NCBI GenBank assembly: GCA_963790545.1
Contig: CAWBPA010000017.1
Span: 1,364,001-1,428,000, forward strand
Reading direction: 5' to 3'
Source of the DNA: DATBJG01 sp963790545
Lineage (GTDB): Bacteria; Acidobacteriota; Vicinamibacteria; Vicinamibacterales; JAMQPK01
DNA: 64,000 nt
A program made the translations under genes and the position numbers. Shown in pieces: positions 19,464 through 28,515 of this stretch (positions are counted from its first letter, which is position 1; each line of letters opens with the position of its first letter). The notes beneath the pieces are model-generated. The model did no database searches, had not been told where the DNA came from, and saw nothing but the letters and a program-made list of their open reading frames with translations.

Positions 19464-19530
19464 CAATGAACACGGGTGCGAGCATCGTACCCCCCACTCG
19501 GCGGAGGGTGAATGGCCCGAAAGGGCTAGT

Positions 19531-19680
19531 CCAGTGGCCAGTGGCTAGTTGTCAGTTGCCAGTGGTCAGTTTCGAAGAACCAAACGCAGAGCTCGCTGAG
19601 AGCGCCGAGGCACGCTGTAAACCCTTTTTAAGGTGATTTATCTGCGGCCTCCGCGATCTCAGCGTCCTCTGCGTTAAAAG
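19531..19680. repeat. degenerate repeat tract (CAGTGGC and CGCAGAG units)
   Basis: Bases 19531-19568 contain imperfect copies of a gtggccagt/agttgccagt word. Bases 19571-19680 contain a divergent member of the palindromic CAGAGG family, with left words acgcagagc and ctgagagcgcc and right words atctcagcgtcctctgcgtt. No gene is visible between 19407 and 19686. Confidence 0.6.
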
Positions 19681-19686
19681 GTACGC

Positions 19687-20463
19687 CTATCGGGTTTTGA
19701 GTGTTCCCAACGACCGTGCCGGGTCGCCGGGCTCGGCTGTGGGCCCCTGCAGGTGTGGCACATCCTGGTTGTTCTCGTTGCAGATGTACTCCATCAGCTC
19801 TTCCCCCGGGGTGAGCTTGGCCGTGAACGTGACCGTGAACGGCCTGGCGTACGCGCCGGGATCGTCGATGGTGATCTCGTTGACGAGGGTCCCGAGGTTG
19901 GTTCGTGTGTAGCGTTCGATGATGTGGAGCTGCTCGGTGTGCGGGTGCCCCTTGAAGTCGAACCAGAACTTGTCGTTGAACCCGACGCTGTCGACGACCA
20001 GCGTGGCGCCCTCCCAGCGCCCGATTGAATGGCCGTACCACGTTGGATCCGGATCGACGGGATGTTTTCGGCCGTCGACGAAGATCTGTCGATAGGAATG
20101 AATGTTTGCTTCGAACAGGAAGAAGATGTGTGTGGGTGTTTGGACGATACGCCATGGGTACGGCGCAATACGTGGAACGCCGGTCGGCAGACAATTGGCC
20201 TCGGGATCGTCTTTCGACAACCGCGCGTCCATCAGCTTTTTGGCTTCGGGCAACAACGGAATCATTTCACCTGGCGGAAGCCCCTGCGCGATGTTGCCGA
20301 CTGGGCCACCGCCCTGCCAGACACCAGACAGATCCGGGGTGCCGTCCGGCAGCCTGGGCGCCGGACCGTCGAGCGCCGGCGGTGACTGCCTCGACACGGT
20401 TTGCGCCCCAAGAGGCATCAGAATCGCAACGGTCGCGACAATCGTCAGGACGTGTCTCATCAT
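19687..20463 (-). CDS. conserved secreted protein, GHSxGxWxGDTLVV family (paralog 2)
   Basis: This encodes 258 residues from ATG 20463 (MMRHVLTIVATVAILMPLGA signal peptide). Hallmarks are PDLSGVWQGGGP, the EANCLPTGVPRI block, WYGHSIGRWEGATLVVDSVG, HIIERYTR, and EITIDDPGAYARPF. The C-terminus ends YICNENNQDVPHL, where a conserved C-N-E-N motif is shared with paralogs 3 and 6. Function unknown. It is followed by paralog 3 upstream on the same strand with only a repeat-filled spacer between. Confidence 0.8.
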   Translation of the reverse strand: MMRHVLTIVATVAILMPLGAQTVSRQSPPALDGPAPRLPDGTPDLSGVWQGGGPVGNIAQGLPPGEMIPLLPEAKKLMDARLSKDDPEANCLPTGVPRIAPYPWRIVQTPTHIFFLFEANIHSYRQIFVDGRKHPVDPDPTWYGHSIGRWEGATLVVDSVGFNDKFWFDFKGHPHTEQLHIIERYTRTNLGTLVNEITIDDPGAYARPFTVTFTAKLTPGEELMEYICNENNQDVPHLQGPTAEPGDPARSLGTLKTR

Positions 20464-20479
20464 TTGACTCCCGCCAGCA

Positions 20480-20556
20480 CCCGGCACCCCGTATCTTGTA
20501 TTCCGTATTCCGTATTCCGTATTCCGTATTCTGACTTCTGTCTTCTGTCTTCTGTC
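20480..20556. repeat. tandem repeats GTATTCC and TTCTGTC
   Basis: Four near-perfect GTATTCC units are followed by four TTCTGTC units, in the spacer between two paralogous secreted-protein genes. Confidence 0.85.
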
Positions 20557-20558
20557 TT

Positions 20559-21392
20559 TTATTTCAATTTTATCGTCTTCCCAAATTGTTGATTCTCGTT
20601 GCAGATGAACTCGATGAGCTCCGTGTCGGCCATGAGGCGCTGCGTGACCTTCACACTCCAGGGCTTGGTGTAGGCCTTCGGATCGTCCACCGTGATGTCG
20701 ATTTCGAGGAGTCCGAAGTTTGGCCGCCGGAACCGCTCGGTGACCTTCGCGGCATCGGTCATTGGACTTCCGTCGATGTCGAGCCAGACCTCGTCACGGA
20801 AGTTGGTCGTCTCCACGACCAGCGTGTCCCCTTCCCACCGCCCGCGCGAGTAGCCGTACCACCAAGGCTGCGGATCGTTGTTGGGCGAGGACCGACCATC
20901 AAGAAAGATCTGGCGAAGTCCGTAGTTGGATTCGTAGATGATGACCAGCAGATCGCTGGTTTGAACGATCTTCCTCGGATCTGGATGCGTGTGAAGCTGC
21001 ATGAAGCCGATCGGCAGACACCACGCGTCAGGGTTGTCTTTACTGTTGGTGGCCATCCGCTGCTTCCTGAGGTCTGCGGCCCAGCTCTGAAACGGCAGCC
21101 CTCCCGGCACGCCAGTGCCGATGTTGCGAAACAAACTGGTGAGCGTGGGAGCGGGCTGGTCGAAAAACGCCGAGTTGACCGAGCGAACCGTCCCGGGCTG
21201 GAAATTCTCCCAGTTCCCCGAGAGGTCCGGCTTGCCGTCGTGCGTCCGAGGTGCCGGTGCATCCAGCTTCGGCTCGCCCGTCGGAGTCCGGGGTACGCCC
21301 GGTCGTTGATACTTGGGCCACTGCGCGGATAGTGACGAGGAAGCCGCAATGAGTAGAATTGTCACACCGAAGACGACGCACACCTGCTTCAT
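20559..21392 (-). CDS. conserved secreted protein, GHSxGxWxGDTLVV family (paralog 3)
   Basis: This encodes 277 residues from ATG 21392 with signal peptide FGVTILLIAASSSLSA. The mature protein starts QWPKYQRPGVPRTPTG and has HDGKPDLSGNW, the central WWYGYSRGRWEGDTLVVE, KVTERFRRPNFGLLEIDITV and FICNENQQFGK. It is most similar in this window to paralog 6 at 47339 (same QWPK start and the DNPDA-CLP block). The stop overlaps the end of the TTCTGTC repeat tract. Function unknown. Confidence 0.8.
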   Translation of the reverse strand: MKQVCVVFGVTILLIAASSSLSAQWPKYQRPGVPRTPTGEPKLDAPAPRTHDGKPDLSGNWENFQPGTVRSVNSAFFDQPAPTLTSLFRNIGTGVPGGLPFQSWAADLRKQRMATNSKDNPDAWCLPIGFMQLHTHPDPRKIVQTSDLLVIIYESNYGLRQIFLDGRSSPNNDPQPWWYGYSRGRWEGDTLVVETTNFRDEVWLDIDGSPMTDAAKVTERFRRPNFGLLEIDITVDDPKAYTKPWSVKVTQRLMADTELIEFICNENQQFGKTIKLK

Positions 21393-21916
21393 CTGATTAC
21401 TCCAATTTTCTTCGCGCAACGCGCGTGACAGATACGCTCAGCCGGGTGTCTTGCCGCAGCGCCGGGGAGCGATTCCGCACGCCGGGAAATCGGGCTTTGG
21501 CTCATACCCTGGCGCTGACGCTGCGAGTAGGGGCCCAGTCCCCGTCTGTCAGCGTGGCATGCACCACCGTTGCTGGTTCGATCGGCACGGATCACGCGGA
21601 ACGAACTCGCAGCGATGAATCGCGTCGCCCGATTTCCGGCTTCGCGGTGAGTCGCCGTGCTCCAACGGTCCCCGTCACTGCGGCACGACACCCGGCTAAA
21701 TCAGCCATCCCTAACTTCTGCGCCAATCGTTTGGATACGTCTCCCTTGATCCAACGTGATCAGCGTAGATCAGCGTCCCGTGATCCAAAGTGATTCGCGC
21801 TGATCCGCGTCCCGTGATCCAAGGTGTCGGGGCTGATCAGCGTCCCTGACCTATAAGATAACTTGTATGTGACTTTCCACTTACTTTTCAACTTTGAACT
21901 TTGAACTTTCTACTTG
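21393..21916. repeat. long spacer with tandem GATCCAA/GATCAGCG and ACTTTGA repeats
   Basis: There is no credible gene in about 520 bp; the short frames here have no protein-like composition. Bases 21748-21850 hold about three degenerate copies of a 30-35-bp unit (gatccaacgtgatcagcg ... cgtcccgt). Bases 21880-21912 hold copies of aactttga, ending next to the stop codon of the ABC gene. Confidence 0.7.
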
Positions 21917-23749
21917 CTACTTGCGGTATGCCTCTGCCTGGATGCCATAGAGCTCCGAGTATTGGCCGCCCTTGACCATCAACTCATCATGCGTGCCGAA
22001 CTCGACGAGCCGAGCGCCATCGAGCACGACGATCAGATCAGCCATACGGACGGTCGAGAACCGATGTGACACAAGGACCGTGATACGACCGCTCTGACCG
22101 CGTGGCCGGCCATGCGCCGCAGCAGAGTATCGTTCGAAGAGTGCATGTTCCGTTTCTGCATCGAGCGCGGCCGTCGGCTCGTCGAGCACCAGCAGGAGCG
22201 GGTCGTCGCGCATGAAACCGCGGCCCAGCGCGAGCTTCTGCCACTGCCCGAATGACACTTCCACACCATCGGGCCAGGTCGGACCAAGTTGCGTGTCGAG
22301 CCCGGCCTTCAGGCGTGAGATGACGTCGCTGGCCCCCGCGCGTTCAACGGCCCTCACCACAGCTGGTTCGTCGTCGAGCCGCGGCACGTCACCAAGACCG
22401 ACCGCATGGCGGGCGCGGAACTCGAACCTGAAAAAGTCCTGGAACGCACCGGCAAGACGCGTGCGCCACTGGTCGGGACGCATGCGCGCGAGCGGTGTGC
22501 TGTCGATGAAAATCGATCCCCTTGTCGGCTCGTACATCTTCGCCAACAGTTTGACCAGCGTCGTCTTGCCCGCGCCGTTCTCGCCGACGACGGCAACGAC
22601 CGAGCCGGAAGGCAGCGACAACGACACATCGTCGAGAACCAGCTTGGAGGTGCCGGGGTAGGCGAACGACACGTGCTCGAGACGGATTCCCTCGCGCATG
22701 ACAGCGGGCACGGGCTGGTCGGATGATGAAACGAGCGCCGCGGCGTAGTCCTCGAGCCACGCAAGCCGACGCGAGCCGTCCATCCAGAACCCGCGCAGGA
22801 ATCCGAGCTCCCCCACCGTGGCGCCAATGTAGGCGGACAGACGCGAGCCGGCGGCGAGTACCAGGAGCACGTCTGCGGGTGGCGCAGCCAGCGAGGACGA
22901 CACGAACACGATGGCCCCGACATAGGCACCACCGAACACCGCCCATGCCAGCGTGTGCCAGATTGCCGAGCCCCACCGCGTGGCAGAGACCGCCACGTAA
23001 CCGCGCTCCCATGCCTTGCGGCGCTCGGTTACGAGACGGTTCGCAATGCCCGTCACCCGCACCTCTTTACCCGGCGACGCCGTGGTCGCAATGGTGAACA
23101 AATGACGCGCCAGCCGGTTGGCCTGTGCGCTTCGTTCGTGGGCAGCGCGCTCCACCGCTGGACGCCACGTCGATGTGAGAACCGTGGGTACAGCAAACAC
23201 GGCCAGCAGAATGAGAGCCGGGTGGACCGAGGCCAGCAGGACGACCGTGACACCCAGCCGGAGAATCCACCCGCACGTGGCAAACACCGACATGTACATA
23301 TGGTCGAGCACGAACACCTGATCTCGCAGCATGGCGAGCCGATCGAGATAGTCGGGACGTTCCTGATGGGCAATGGTCGCGACCGAGGCCTGCAGGCGGG
23401 CGACGTGCGATTCGAGGGCAATCGTCACCTTGTCTCGAAAGCGCCGCTGCACTCTGGTGCTGATCGTTCGCAGGAACCACGTGGCCGCTGCCGACAAGCC
23501 GAGACCGATGGCGGCCAGCCGCACGAGGCCAGCCTGGTTCTCGAGCACGCCCTTCCCGAGGAGCATGAGCCAGAGCGCGATCAAGGCGTCGGGCAACGCC
23601 GCAAGCTGCGACAACACGAACGCGGCGACCATCAACCGGGGTTCGTGCTGATACCCGAGCCTGCACAGCCGCCACATCGACGACAGCGCGGGCGGCAGGG
23701 GATCGATTGGCGTTTCCACGCCTGGACCACGATCAGGTGAGGACGTCAT
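21917..23749 (-). CDS. ABC exporter subunit (permease-ATPase fusion), degenerate signature motif
   Basis: This encodes 610 residues with six TM helices in the first 330 and a nucleotide-binding domain after that. Walker A is GENGAGKTTLVKLL; Walker B is LLLVLDEPTAALD with the catalytic Glu; the H-loop is VLVSHRFSTVRMAD. The signature reads VSFGQWQKLALGR instead of LSGGQ, so this half is expected to be the weaker site in a heterodimer. Its ATG overlaps the end of the second subunit gene by 17 bp, which supports a heterodimeric exporter. The substrate (lipid, peptide or drug) cannot be told. Confidence 0.9.
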   Translation of the reverse strand: MTSSPDRGPGVETPIDPLPPALSSMWRLCRLGYQHEPRLMVAAFVLSQLAALPDALIALWLMLLGKGVLENQAGLVRLAAIGLGLSAAATWFLRTISTRVQRRFRDKVTIALESHVARLQASVATIAHQERPDYLDRLAMLRDQVFVLDHMYMSVFATCGWILRLGVTVVLLASVHPALILLAVFAVPTVLTSTWRPAVERAAHERSAQANRLARHLFTIATTASPGKEVRVTGIANRLVTERRKAWERGYVAVSATRWGSAIWHTLAWAVFGGAYVGAIVFVSSSLAAPPADVLLVLAAGSRLSAYIGATVGELGFLRGFWMDGSRRLAWLEDYAAALVSSSDQPVPAVMREGIRLEHVSFAYPGTSKLVLDDVSLSLPSGSVVAVVGENGAGKTTLVKLLAKMYEPTRGSIFIDSTPLARMRPDQWRTRLAGAFQDFFRFEFRARHAVGLGDVPRLDDEPAVVRAVERAGASDVISRLKAGLDTQLGPTWPDGVEVSFGQWQKLALGRGFMRDDPLLLVLDEPTAALDAETEHALFERYSAAAHGRPRGQSGRITVLVSHRFSTVRMADLIVVLDGARLVEFGTHDELMVKGGQYSELYGIQAEAYRK

Positions 23750-25532
23750 AGGTGGTGCCCTCCTCGTCCTCTGCGGTTACGAAGCGCACCGCCTGCAGGT
23801 CGAACATCGTGCGATACCGGCCGCCTTTGGCCATGAGCTCGTCGTGCGTACCCAGCTCGATGACACGACCGTGCTCCAGCACGCAGATGCGGTCGGCGTG
23901 TCGCACGGTCGAAAAGCGGTGCGAGATGAGAATGGTCGTGCAGTGGCGCGTGGCGGCGAGGATGCGATCGAAAATCTCCGCTTCTCCCCGCACGTCGAGT
24001 TGGGCGGTCGGTTCATCGAGCAGCACAACTCCCGCGCCGAGCTGCACCGCGCACAGCGCTCGAGCGAGCGCCACCCGCTGCCACTGCCCTCCTGACAGAT
24101 CGGTCCCCCCGTCGTAGCCCCGGGCCAGCACCGTGTCGAGGCTCGCAAGATTCTTCGCGCCAGCCGATTCGAGGGCGGTCAGCACCACGTCATCGGGCGC
24201 GCCGCCAGGGGCGACGTTGTCGCGAAGTGGCAATTCGAATCGGATGAAGTCCTGGAAGACCGCCGTGATGCGATCGCGCCACGAGTCCAGCGACAGCTCG
24301 CGTATGTCGATCCCATCTATCTCAATCGAGCCCGACTGCGGGTCGTACAGCCTGCACAGGAGCTTGGCAAGGGTCGTCTTGCCCGCGCCGTTCTGCCCGA
24401 CGATGGCGACGGACGATCCGGCCGGAATGGTCAGGTCGAAGCCGTCGAGCACACGGGCGCCGCCCGGGTACGCGAACGTGAGATTGCGGAACCGGACGTC
24501 CCGCGCGGGCATCCCTTTCGCTGAACGGTTGCCCGACGTCAGCGCGCCGGCCGGGGCCATGGCGGGTTCGAGGCGCAATACCGCGGCCACGGGCGCCGCC
24601 GATCCGTCAAGAGCCCAGTTGAGCCCACCGAATGCGATCATGGACGCACCGACGGCCGCTTGAGCGAACACGACCACTTCGCCGAGGGTCAGCCTGGCAC
24701 TTGCAGCGGCAGTCGCGAGCGACCAGAAGACCAACATATTCGCACCAACCACGAGCAGCAGGCTCCACAGCACCGGCTTTTCGCGCAGCCGGGTCGCTTC
24801 GTACTGGAGGGCATGCAGTCGCGTCCGCCGCTGGACGAAACGCTCAATAACCCAGTTGACGAGACCGAACAGACGCAGCTCCTTGGAGGGCTGCGGATTG
24901 ACAGCAAGCTGAAACGCGTAATCCGCGTCGCGTTGCGCGCTCCGCACCTCTTCGGTGTTCCGGTCGCGCCAGACGGCACTCTCACGGAGCAGCCAGTGCG
25001 TGGCAAGCCATGCGCCGCCGAGGACAAGGGGGGCCCACCACGTATAAGCCGCAAGCAGCATCACGCACGTGAGACCGCCAATGATTTCGACCAGACCTCC
25101 CGCAATGAAGTCCATCGAGATGTTCAGGGGAGGTCCCGTCATGCCCAGGTCGAAATCGCGCGCGACGGTGAGATCGCTCGTGAGCTTGGGGTCCTCGAGA
25201 TGGCCCATGCCAGGTGGGCGCACGCACGCCTCCGTCAGACGGTCGTAGAGCCAGGCGGCCGTACGGTCACCCAGGTTGGCCCCGATGGCCTGATGAATTG
25301 GCGTGAGGATCTGCAGAAGGACAAAGACCACCCCGACAAGTGTGAGCGAACCTGTCAGGCTGTCGCCGCGCTCGACCGCCCCGACGAGCATCCCCATGGC
25401 CAGAGCGAACGCGGCGGGGAGCACGCCGCGAAGGACGAGTACGGTCCACCACGCGGCAGTGAGAAAGGAATCAGCCTTCGGCAAGACGCCGAAGAACTTC
25501 CACTCATTGCGATTTCTAAGGTCAAAGGTCAA
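23733..25532 (-). CDS. ABC exporter subunit (permease-ATPase fusion), canonical signature
   Basis: This encodes about 599 residues: TM domain to about residue 320, then an ATPase domain with Walker A GQNGAGKTTLAKLLCRL, signature LSGGQWQRVALARAL, Walker B VVLLDEPTAQLD and H-loop ILISHRFSTVRHADR. It partners the downstream overlapping subunit. The start is uncertain. The only in-frame start before the first TM segment is a TTG at 25532, inside a TGACCTT tandem repeat, with an in-frame stop just upstream. The repeat may have overwritten or replaced the original translation start. Confidence 0.88.
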   Translation of the reverse strand: MTFDLRNRNEWKFFGVLPKADSFLTAAWWTVLVLRGVLPAAFALAMGMLVGAVERGDSLTGSLTLVGVVFVLLQILTPIHQAIGANLGDRTAAWLYDRLTEACVRPPGMGHLEDPKLTSDLTVARDFDLGMTGPPLNISMDFIAGGLVEIIGGLTCVMLLAAYTWWAPLVLGGAWLATHWLLRESAVWRDRNTEEVRSAQRDADYAFQLAVNPQPSKELRLFGLVNWVIERFVQRRTRLHALQYEATRLREKPVLWSLLLVVGANMLVFWSLATAAASARLTLGEVVVFAQAAVGASMIAFGGLNWALDGSAAPVAAVLRLEPAMAPAGALTSGNRSAKGMPARDVRFRNLTFAYPGGARVLDGFDLTIPAGSSVAIVGQNGAGKTTLAKLLCRLYDPQSGSIEIDGIDIRELSLDSWRDRITAVFQDFIRFELPLRDNVAPGGAPDDVVLTALESAGAKNLASLDTVLARGYDGGTDLSGGQWQRVALARALCAVQLGAGVVLLDEPTAQLDVRGEAEIFDRILAATRHCTTILISHRFSTVRHADRICVLEHGRVIELGTHDELMAKGGRYRTMFDLQAVRFVTAEDEEGTTYDVLT

Positions 25533-25556
25533 AGGTTAAAGGTCAAGGTCAAAGGT
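25516..25556. repeat. degenerate tandem repeat, AGGTCAA type
   Basis: About five imperfect AGGTCAA units lie between two minus-strand genes. The tract contains the apparent TTG start of the ABC subunit. Confidence 0.8.
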
Positions 25557-25558
25557 GC

Positions 25559-26444
25559 TCAGCGACCCGACCCCTGGGTTGACTCTGCCGTGAGCTTGGA
25601 TCTGAACTCGGGATACATCGTTTCCGCACCGCCCCTTGTCGCAATCTCAGGGAGGTTGAACGTCTTTCTGAATTCATTCAAGAACGGATTCTGTCCAGGC
25701 AGGTAGTGCGGAACCGCGCCCCGCTGTTGACTCGCAATCTCGACTACGCCCTGACACGGATACAACAGCTGATCTGGCGTAAATGGAACCGCGGCGAGCC
25801 GCATGTTCGTGGTTTTGACCAGCGGTTCTGACAGATACACCGGATCTTCCGTAATCGTGACCAGCGTGATGACATCGCCGTGACGGACGAAGCGTTCTGT
25901 CAGCACGGTCATGTCGCTCTGAGGTAAACCGTTTCGGCGGTGCCACATCTGGTTTGATGTGTGTCGTGCGAACAACGAGAACGGTGCCCTCCCAGTGGCC
26001 GGTCGAAAAGCCCATCCACGTGTGTCCTTCATGTTTCGATGGATGTGGGCGACCATCCATCCAGATGATCCGATGCTGTTGAAAATTACGGATGTACTGA
26101 TGGATGGCGACGAGCTGCTGGGTCTGTGGTTCGCGTTCCTCCCAAATCCGCATGTTTAACGGACCGCGGGTGATGTACGGAGACGAATGGGCGCGACATT
26201 GATGCTCGGGCACAGTCAGCCGCGAGGCATCCCATGCTTCTGCGAACGCACGGGCGTGGTCGTTGATGGGCAGACCCAGGTAATCGCCGAGCGACGGACC
26301 TGGAATCCGCTCAGGTTGGTCCTCGTGAAAGATGCCGCCCCAATGCCCCGAAAGTTCTGCCTGCGCGGCTGCGGGCGCCGTGATGGCCAATAGGGCCACC
26401 ACCAGGCAGAGCCCGATGCAGATACAGGAATGCTGGCGGATCAT
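25559..26444 (-). CDS. conserved secreted protein, divergent GHSxGxWxGDTLVV family (paralog 4, frameshifted)
   Basis: A signal peptide (CLVVALLAITAPAAAQA) precedes a protein with EHQCRAHSSPY, IWMDGRPHP and MGFSTGHWEGTVLVVRTTHI, i.e. the family's core with GFSTGHWEG in place of GHSIGxWEG. The frame breaks near 25946 (extra G within GATGTGG). It resumes as WHRRNGLPQSDMTVLTERF and ends at 25559. The resulting length of about 294 residues fits the family. Its start overlaps the stop of the metallo-hydrolase gene by 4 bp (26441-26444), so it is the last gene of a coupled three-gene operon. Confidence 0.78.
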
Positions 26445-27452
26445 CGTCGGACCCCCTGACTGAGATTGCGAAACACGGCCTCCACGAACATCGCCGTCGT
26501 CCAGGGTCCGCTGTCTGCGCCGTAACGCCGATCGAAATCGAACGTCGGCCGCGCAGCCTGCACCTGGTCGAGCGTCATCCCGCGCTTGATCAGATGCTCC
26601 ACGCGGTCACGCACGATTGTCAGCATGTCGCGGTATTCGACGACGTCCATTTCGTCCGAGATCCGGCCATGTCCTGGCACGACCCGCGTGCCGCCTTCGG
26701 TGTACTGCTCTGACACGATCACGTCGATGAGCGTGTTCAGCGCTTCAATCAGTCCGTTGACGTGGCCGCCCCGCTCCAGATCGATCCGCGGGTAGCTCGT
26801 CGTCACGAACAGATCACCGGTGCTGATGACGTCGGAACTCCGGAAGAACACCATTGAGTCACCGTCGGTATGTGCCGTGGGCATATGCATCAGTTGCACG
26901 GCTTCGCCGTTGAAATACATGTCCTTCCGATCCTGGAAGAAGGTGTCGGTCGGCAGGACGCCAAACGGCGTGGGCGCCCGACCAACACGGGGCGCATTGA
27001 GCGCCGTCAGGACATTTTCGTGCGCGACGATGAACGCGCTTTCGGCGCCTTTCTGCCCGAGCTGCTGAAGAAAGTTCCCGCCCACCAGCTGCGATCCGGC
27101 TTCCGCAACGGTGGCGTTTCCGCCCGTATGATCGGGGTGTGCGTGCGTGTTGAGGACGTATCGAATGGGCTTACCAGGGGCGAGCTTTTCGATCGCCGCA
27201 ATCAGCTTCCCCGCAACAGACTCAAGCATGGTGTCGACAACGAGGACACCTTGAGGGCCCACCTGGACCGTCGTGTTGCCACCAGCGCCCACCATCATGT
27301 AGACGTTGCCCCGTACCTGGGAGGACCTCGATCTCCACGTTCGAGAGATTCTGGGCCTGCCGGGTGTCGGCACCGGACTGCTGCGTGTCAACTCGCTGCG
27401 AGAGCGCCAGGGCAACGAGCAGAGCGGCCGCCGTGAGACGTAACTTTTTCAC
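26441..27452 (-). CDS. secreted metallo-beta-lactamase-fold hydrolase (frameshifted)
   Basis: It starts at GTG 27452 with signal peptide KLRLTAAALLVALALS. The MBL zinc motif is LNTHAHPDHTGGN (H-x-H-x-D-H). Later metal ligands are in PTAHTDGDSMVFF, ISTGDLFVTTSYP and VVPGHGRISD. The frame breaks near 27318, within EIEVL-QVRGNVYMM, where one extra C (CTCCCAG instead of CTCCAG) accounts for it. The substrate is unknown. It overlaps the upstream gene's stop by 4 bp (GTGA), so translation is probably coupled across three genes (27449-28426, this gene, 25559-26444). Confidence 0.87.
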
Positions 27453-28426
27453 TTTGAACTTTCCGCTTCTCTACTTCCGTTGAGAATGTGGGGCACACTG
27501 TAATTGCCCTCGTGACACGCAAATTCCAGCACCGGCTCCGAGTCGTTCATCGTCAGGGGCATTGAAAATGTCCAGGGCCTGGTCCAGGTTGTCGAGTCGT
27601 CGACCGTTACCGCCCACTCAATCTTGTCGGGCGCGGTGCGCGTGAAGCGCTCGATGAGGCGCAGCGTCGAAGCGTTCGCGTTGCGGTAGGCGCTGCGATC
27701 CCTGAAATTAGTCGTCTCGACCACGAGCGTGTCGCCGTCCCATCGGCCGCGAGCGTCGCCCAGCTCCAACTCGAAGACTTTGCCCACATGCGGCCGACCA
27801 TCGAGCGGAATGACGCGCGTATCGTGAACCAACTCGTACCGGATGACGACGAACCCCGGACTCTGCACGATCTGATACGAATTCCCCAGAATGTGCGGCA
27901 TCATCGACCCGGGTAGACCACGAGTGATGCACCGTTCCCACAAGGTGAGATCTTCGGGACCGTCAAAGGGGCCGTTGCCGAAGCTGCTGGCCGTCCGTTG
28001 CCTTGAATTGAGGATCCCTTGAATGCCAGCCTCGACCTCTGGGTTGTAGGGCCCGATTCGCTGTCGAGCCTCGGGCGTTAACGCGGGAATCTTCCCATCT
28101 GGTGGATCGATGACGAGCCATGCACGGCTGGCCCTGGTGACTTCCAGCGTGTCGCGAAACTGATAGGGACCCACACCAGCCGGTCGTTCAGTCACTTGCT
28201 GATGTCGCTTCCGGAGGACGTTCGCCAATTCCGCACCCGATACGTCCTCCACCCGGCGTCCCTCGAACTCCTGCGGTCGCTCGAGTGGCGTGCTTTGCTC
28301 GTACTTATTCGTGAAATTTCCTTGCAGGTCGGGGTCCCCCCACGGTGTGCGCGGAGCTTTCCAGCGTTGGCCCGCGACGGGTGCAACCGCTAGCGATAAG
28401 AGTGCCAATGCGGCGACAACTCTCAT
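27449..28426 (-). CDS. conserved secreted protein, GHSxGxWxGDTLVV family (paralog 5)
   Basis: This encodes about 325 residues from ATG 28426, with signal peptide AALALLSLAVAPVAG. It has PWGDPDLQGNFTNKYEQ near the N-terminus, ERCITRGLPGSMMP in the middle and GDARGRWDGDTLVVETTNF as the family core. LIERFTRTAPDKIEWAVTVDD and LEFACHEGNYSVPH complete the C-terminal part. It is longer than paralogs 1-3 owing to an insert before the core. Function unknown. It is the first gene of the coupled operon with the MBL hydrolase and paralog 4. Confidence 0.8.
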   Translation of the reverse strand: MRVVAALALLSLAVAPVAGQRWKAPRTPWGDPDLQGNFTNKYEQSTPLERPQEFEGRRVEDVSGAELANVLRKRHQQVTERPAGVGPYQFRDTLEVTRASRAWLVIDPPDGKIPALTPEARQRIGPYNPEVEAGIQGILNSRQRTASSFGNGPFDGPEDLTLWERCITRGLPGSMMPHILGNSYQIVQSPGFVVIRYELVHDTRVIPLDGRPHVGKVFELELGDARGRWDGDTLVVETTNFRDRSAYRNANASTLRLIERFTRTAPDKIEWAVTVDDSTTWTRPWTFSMPLTMNDSEPVLEFACHEGNYSVPHILNGSREAESSK

Positions 28427-28467
28427 GCACAAAGTTTAAAGTGGAAAGTAGGAAAGTAAGCTAAAAA

Positions 28468-28496
28468 TGTAGCGCGGGGGCTTCAGCCCCCGCGTG
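28468..28496. repeat. GTAGCGC-hairpin interspersed repeat (copy 2)
   Basis: ATGTAG is followed by a perfect 9-bp hairpin, CGCGGGGGC-ttca-GCCCCCGCG, in the spacer between two divergent genes. It is related to the element at 19437. Confidence 0.75.
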
Positions 28497-28515
28497 TGTG
28501 ATCGGGGGAATGCCG

